Part shown: positions 61,363 through 64,000 of the stretch, piece by piece
Numbering within the stretch: the first letter of the stretch is position 1
How the letters are laid out: each line of letters begins with the position of its first letter
NCBI GenBank assembly: GCA_027082955.1
Contig: JALWTA010000030.1
Location: forward strand, 62,001 to 126,000
DNA length: 64,000 nucleotides
Direction: 5' to 3'
Source: Sulfurovum sp.
GTDB lineage: Bacteria; Campylobacterota; Campylobacteria; Campylobacterales; Sulfurovaceae
Position numbers and translations under genes: made by a program
The notes under the pieces: generated by a model
Databases searched by the model: none
The model's input: only the letters and a program-made list of their open reading frames with translations
What the model was told of the DNA's origin: nothing

Positions 61363-63105
61363 ATGAAAAAAAGATATGTTACTTGGTTGTTTGCAATTTT
61401 TTCACTGGTGTTTGCAATAGCCAGTTATACGGCAGTTGATAATGATCTTGTTAAAACATCGTTTTTGCTTGCATTGTATATGGTGTCCCTCTTATTGATG
61501 TATGCGATTTTTTCCAAAAAAGGGGCAACAACACATTTATCAGACCATGAGACACAAGATGCTGAAGAATCGTATAGACAAAAGGCGGAGAAACTTGAGG
61601 AAGAGAAGCAGATGACGGAACTCTTCCTTGCAAGTATGTCCCATGAAGTCAGAACACCGCTGAATGGGATTGTAGGGTTGACTGAGCTTCTTGATGGTAC
61701 AACGTTAAGCCCGGAACAACGAGAATTCGTAACCATGATTCGGGAAAGTTCGAATAACCTGCGTGTTATTGTCAATGATATTTTGGACATATCTAAGATC
61801 AATGCGGGGAAGATGGAACTTGAAACGATCCCATTTGATTTTTTCGGCAAATTGGCATCCTCTGTCGGCATTTTTGTACCAAAGATCGAAGAGAAAGGCA
61901 TTGTGCTTAATTTTTTTACGGATCCAAATATACCGCAAGTGCTTAAAGGCGATCCGACCAGACTTTCACAGGTGGTTATCAACCTAATAAGCAATGCTGT
62001 CAAATTTACGCCTGACGGCGGCAAGATCGATCTTTATGCTGAATATGTAGAAAATACAGATAAACATGTAACCTTTAAGGTTTCTGTCAGTGATTCAGGT
62101 ATCGGTTTGACAGAAGCACAACAGCAAAAGATTTTTGAAGCGTATGGACAGGCAGATGCAAGCACCACAAGGATTGCAGGTGGAACGGGGCTTGGATTGA
62201 CAATCTCCCGCAAAATCATTGAAGCGATGGGCGGCGAGCTTCAAGTCAAGAGCAAAGAGGGGGAAGGGGCAACATTCTATTTTACGCTTACAATGGATTT
62301 CATACCGTCTGAACATGATAACAGAAAAGGTTATTATGCAGGGAAAGAACTTTCACTGATACTGGGTCAAGACAACCCTCTCAGCAAGTGGAAAGATATA
62401 TTGCAAAGATATGGAGACCATTATGGTGCACGGTGTTATTTTGACAGGTATCCGGAAAGGGAGACTGAGATCGTTTTGGTAGAGTTTAGCCAACTGGATA
62501 CATTATCTGATGCATGGTTTGACAACAATCATGCTAAACGAGTGTTGCTTGCTTCCAGTGAATACAGAGACAAAGTTGAAGCAATACGTGATCGGTTTGA
62601 TGCGGTAGTCTATAGACCGATTACGCTTGACAAGTGCGATACTATACTGCAATCATCTGTGCAAACAGAAGTACCTGTGGAAAAAGAAGCAAAAGAGGTT
62701 TTTGAAGAACAACCCTCTGATATTTCCAATACACTGAATATTCTTGTTGCAGAAGACAATCCCATTAATCAAAAACTTATTAAAATCGTACTGGAGAAAC
62801 TTGGTGCAGAAGTTACCATCGTCTCCAATGGACAGGAAGCATTTGAAGCACGTATAGAAAAAGACTACGACATGGTTTTTATGGATGTGCAGATGCCAAT
62901 AATGGGAGGGGTAGAAGCTACACATAAGATTCTCGCTTATGAAGAGAGGCATGAAATGAAACATATTCCTATCATTGCATTGACTGCCAATGCACTTTCC
63001 GGTGACAGAGAAAAATACATGAATGAAGGTATGGATGACTATGCTACAAAACCACTTGATATCAAAGTGATACAACAGCTGATAGAAACATATTGCAATA
63101 CTTGA
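61363..63105 (+). CDS. Hybrid sensor histidine kinase with receiver domain
   Basis: A 580-residue orphan hybrid kinase: two transmembrane helices (about 5-25 and 34-52) with almost no periplasmic loop, a coiled coil, HisKA with His94 in MSHEVRTPLNG, HATPase (VINLISNAVKFTP, DSGIGLT, GTGLGLTIS), a degenerate linker domain (about 330-445) and a receiver with AEDNPINQK and phosphoacceptor Asp508 in MVFMDVQMP. The short loop suggests sensing in the membrane or cytoplasm. No response regulator is adjacent; purL follows. Confidence 0.92.
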   Translation: MKKRYVTWLFAIFSLVFAIASYTAVDNDLVKTSFLLALYMVSLLLMYAIFSKKGATTHLSDHETQDAEESYRQKAEKLEEEKQMTELFLASMSHEVRTPLNGIVGLTELLDGTTLSPEQREFVTMIRESSNNLRVIVNDILDISKINAGKMELETIPFDFFGKLASSVGIFVPKIEEKGIVLNFFTDPNIPQVLKGDPTRLSQVVINLISNAVKFTPDGGKIDLYAEYVENTDKHVTFKVSVSDSGIGLTEAQQQKIFEAYGQADASTTRIAGGTGLGLTISRKIIEAMGGELQVKSKEGEGATFYFTLTMDFIPSEHDNRKGYYAGKELSLILGQDNPLSKWKDILQRYGDHYGARCYFDRYPERETEIVLVEFSQLDTLSDAWFDNNHAKRVLLASSEYRDKVEAIRDRFDAVVYRPITLDKCDTILQSSVQTEVPVEKEAKEVFEEQPSDISNTLNILVAEDNPINQKLIKIVLEKLGAEVTIVSNGQEAFEARIEKDYDMVFMDVQMPIMGGVEATHKILAYEERHEMKHIPIIALTANALSGDREKYMNEGMDDYATKPLDIKVIQQLIETYCNT

Positions 63106-63197
63106 CACCTATCTCTTCGTATGCTTGAAACAGCACCTTTTTAGCACATTTTGAGTAAAATAGTACCCTTATTCTACCTGCACAAAGGACACATTTT

Positions 63198-64000
63198 ATG
63201 TCACAACCAGTTGAAAATTTAGATGAAGTGTTAAAGAGCCACAAGCTCTCCAAAGAGGAGTATGAAGATATTCTGCGTATTCTTGACGGGCGTCATCCCA
63301 ACATTGTCGAGATCGGTATCTTCTCTGCGATGTGGTCGGAGCACTGTTCGTACAAGTCGAGCAAAAAGTATCTCAACGGCTTTCCTACCAAAGCGCCGTG
63401 GGTTATCCAGGGACCGGGTGAAAATGCCGGCGTTATTGATATCGGTGACGGGATGGCAGCGGTTTTCAAGATGGAGAGCCACAACCACCCAAGCTACATC
63501 GAGCCGTTTCAGGGGGCTGCTACGGGTGTGGGTGGTATCTTGCGTGATATCTTTACGATGGGTGCAAGACCGGTTGCCAACCTCAATGCGCTGCGTTTTG
63601 GTAAGGTAAGAGGCAATGATGAGACAGCTAAGTATCAGCGTCACTTGGTACGCGGTGTAGTTGACGGTATCGGAAGCTACGGTAACTGTATGGGGGTACC
63701 TACCATCGGCGGTGAAGTGAGCTTTGATGAGAGCTACAACGGCAATATCCTTGTCAATGCCTTCTCTCTGGGGCTTGTCAAAACCGATGAGATATTCCTT
63801 GGTGTTGCATCCGGTGTGGGCAACCCAGTCATGTATGTCGGCTCCAAAACCGGACGTGACGGACTGGGTGGTGCAGTGATGAGTTCTGACTCCTTTACCG
63901 AAGAGTCAAAATCACTCAGACCAACCGTGCAGGTAGGTGACCCGTTTACCGAAAAACTGCTGCTTGAGGCGTGTCTGGAACTCTTCAAAACCGATGCGAT
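63198..64000 (+). CDS. purL: Phosphoribosylformylglycinamidine synthase PurL, 5' part
   Basis: The frame is open to the window's end, giving the first 267 residues. It shows the small-subunit-type PurL layout: a short helical N-terminus ([19 protein letters not shown]), [56 protein letters not shown] (split: [21 protein letters not shown]) and [14 protein letters not shown]. It uses ATP and glutamine-derived ammonia in purine synthesis together with PurS and PurQ. AAAGGA precedes the ATG. The 3' part lies outside. Confidence 0.95.
   Translation, partial: MSQPVENLDEVLKSHKLSKEEYEDILRILDGRHPNIVEIGIFSAMWSEHCSYKSSKKYLNGFPTKAPWVIQGPGENAGVIDIGDGMAAVFKMESHNHPSYIEPFQGAATGVGGILRDIFTMGARPVANLNALRFGKVRGNDETAKYQRHLVRGVVDGIGSYGNCMGVPTIGGEVSFDESYNGNILVNAFSLGLVKTDEIFLGVASGVGNPVMYVGSKTGRDGLGGAVMSSDSFTEESKSLRPTVQVGDPFTEKLLLEACLELFKTDA

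Overview
The window reads as one contiguous piece of chromosome from a free-living member of the Campylobacterota (Epsilonproteobacteria), most like Sulfurovum or Sulfurimonas. This rests on gene content and arrangement: a Campylobacter-type dimeric dUTPase, a solitary atpB, carboxynorspermidine decarboxylase, single-domain housekeeping genes packed with ATGA/TAATG overlaps, and protein sequences of epsilonproteobacterial flavour. The genus is inference. There is no rRNA, tRNA, CRISPR, prophage or transposase gene in the window.

Layout. 1-8568: 3' end of purU, trmL, a 47-residue membrane microprotein, glyS, an MnmC-type FAD oxidoreductase, convergent bpt, a TrmN6-like methyltransferase, a YkgJ-type cysteine-cluster protein, a TPR protein and trpC. 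8569-10009: a small AT-rich accessory patch with one membrane protein (DUF4760-like) and a strong terminator. 10010-22613: yqeY, a repeat protein, TPR and Cys-rich proteins, pdxA, pdxJ, a thioredoxin-like protein, a 274-bp multi-hairpin element, argG, an M3 peptidase, rplI-hslV-hslU-era. 22760-31510: an eight-gene MSHA-type pilus / type II secretion-like assembly operon (mshI, J, K, L, M, N, E, G equivalents) without pilin genes. 31552-33847: kdsB, hemH, yigZ. 34016-39002: a nitrogen cluster with two amtB/glnK pairs preceded by a degenerate NtrB-like and a stripped-down NtrC-like protein. 39114-48197: a DUF234 protein, thiI, a TIGR02757 protein, atpB, gatB, a voltage-sensor-type K+ channel with a separate RCK subunit, gpsA. 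48284-54437: tamA-tamB and nspC. 54517-59790: the conserved rpmH-rnpA-yidC-jag-mnmE block. 59841-64000: lipoprotein, dUTPase, hybrid histidine kinase and the 5' part of purL.

The most distinctive material is regulatory and repetitive. The two amtB promoters regions carry the same 17-bp palindrome (TGATTAA-N3-TTAATCA) and a degenerate copy lies in the leader of the NtrC-like gene, which suggests a self-contained nitrogen switch. Small repeats are concentrated at the 3' ends of genes: six GTAG-type REP hairpins, three of which supply the TAG stop codon of the adjacent gene, and five arrays of imperfect heptamers, two of which contain stop codons. A second hairpin family, an 84-bp element with terminal inverted repeats and the 274-bp three-stem element add to this. 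rnpA and the DUF234 gene both lack any ATG/GTG/TTG near their expected start.
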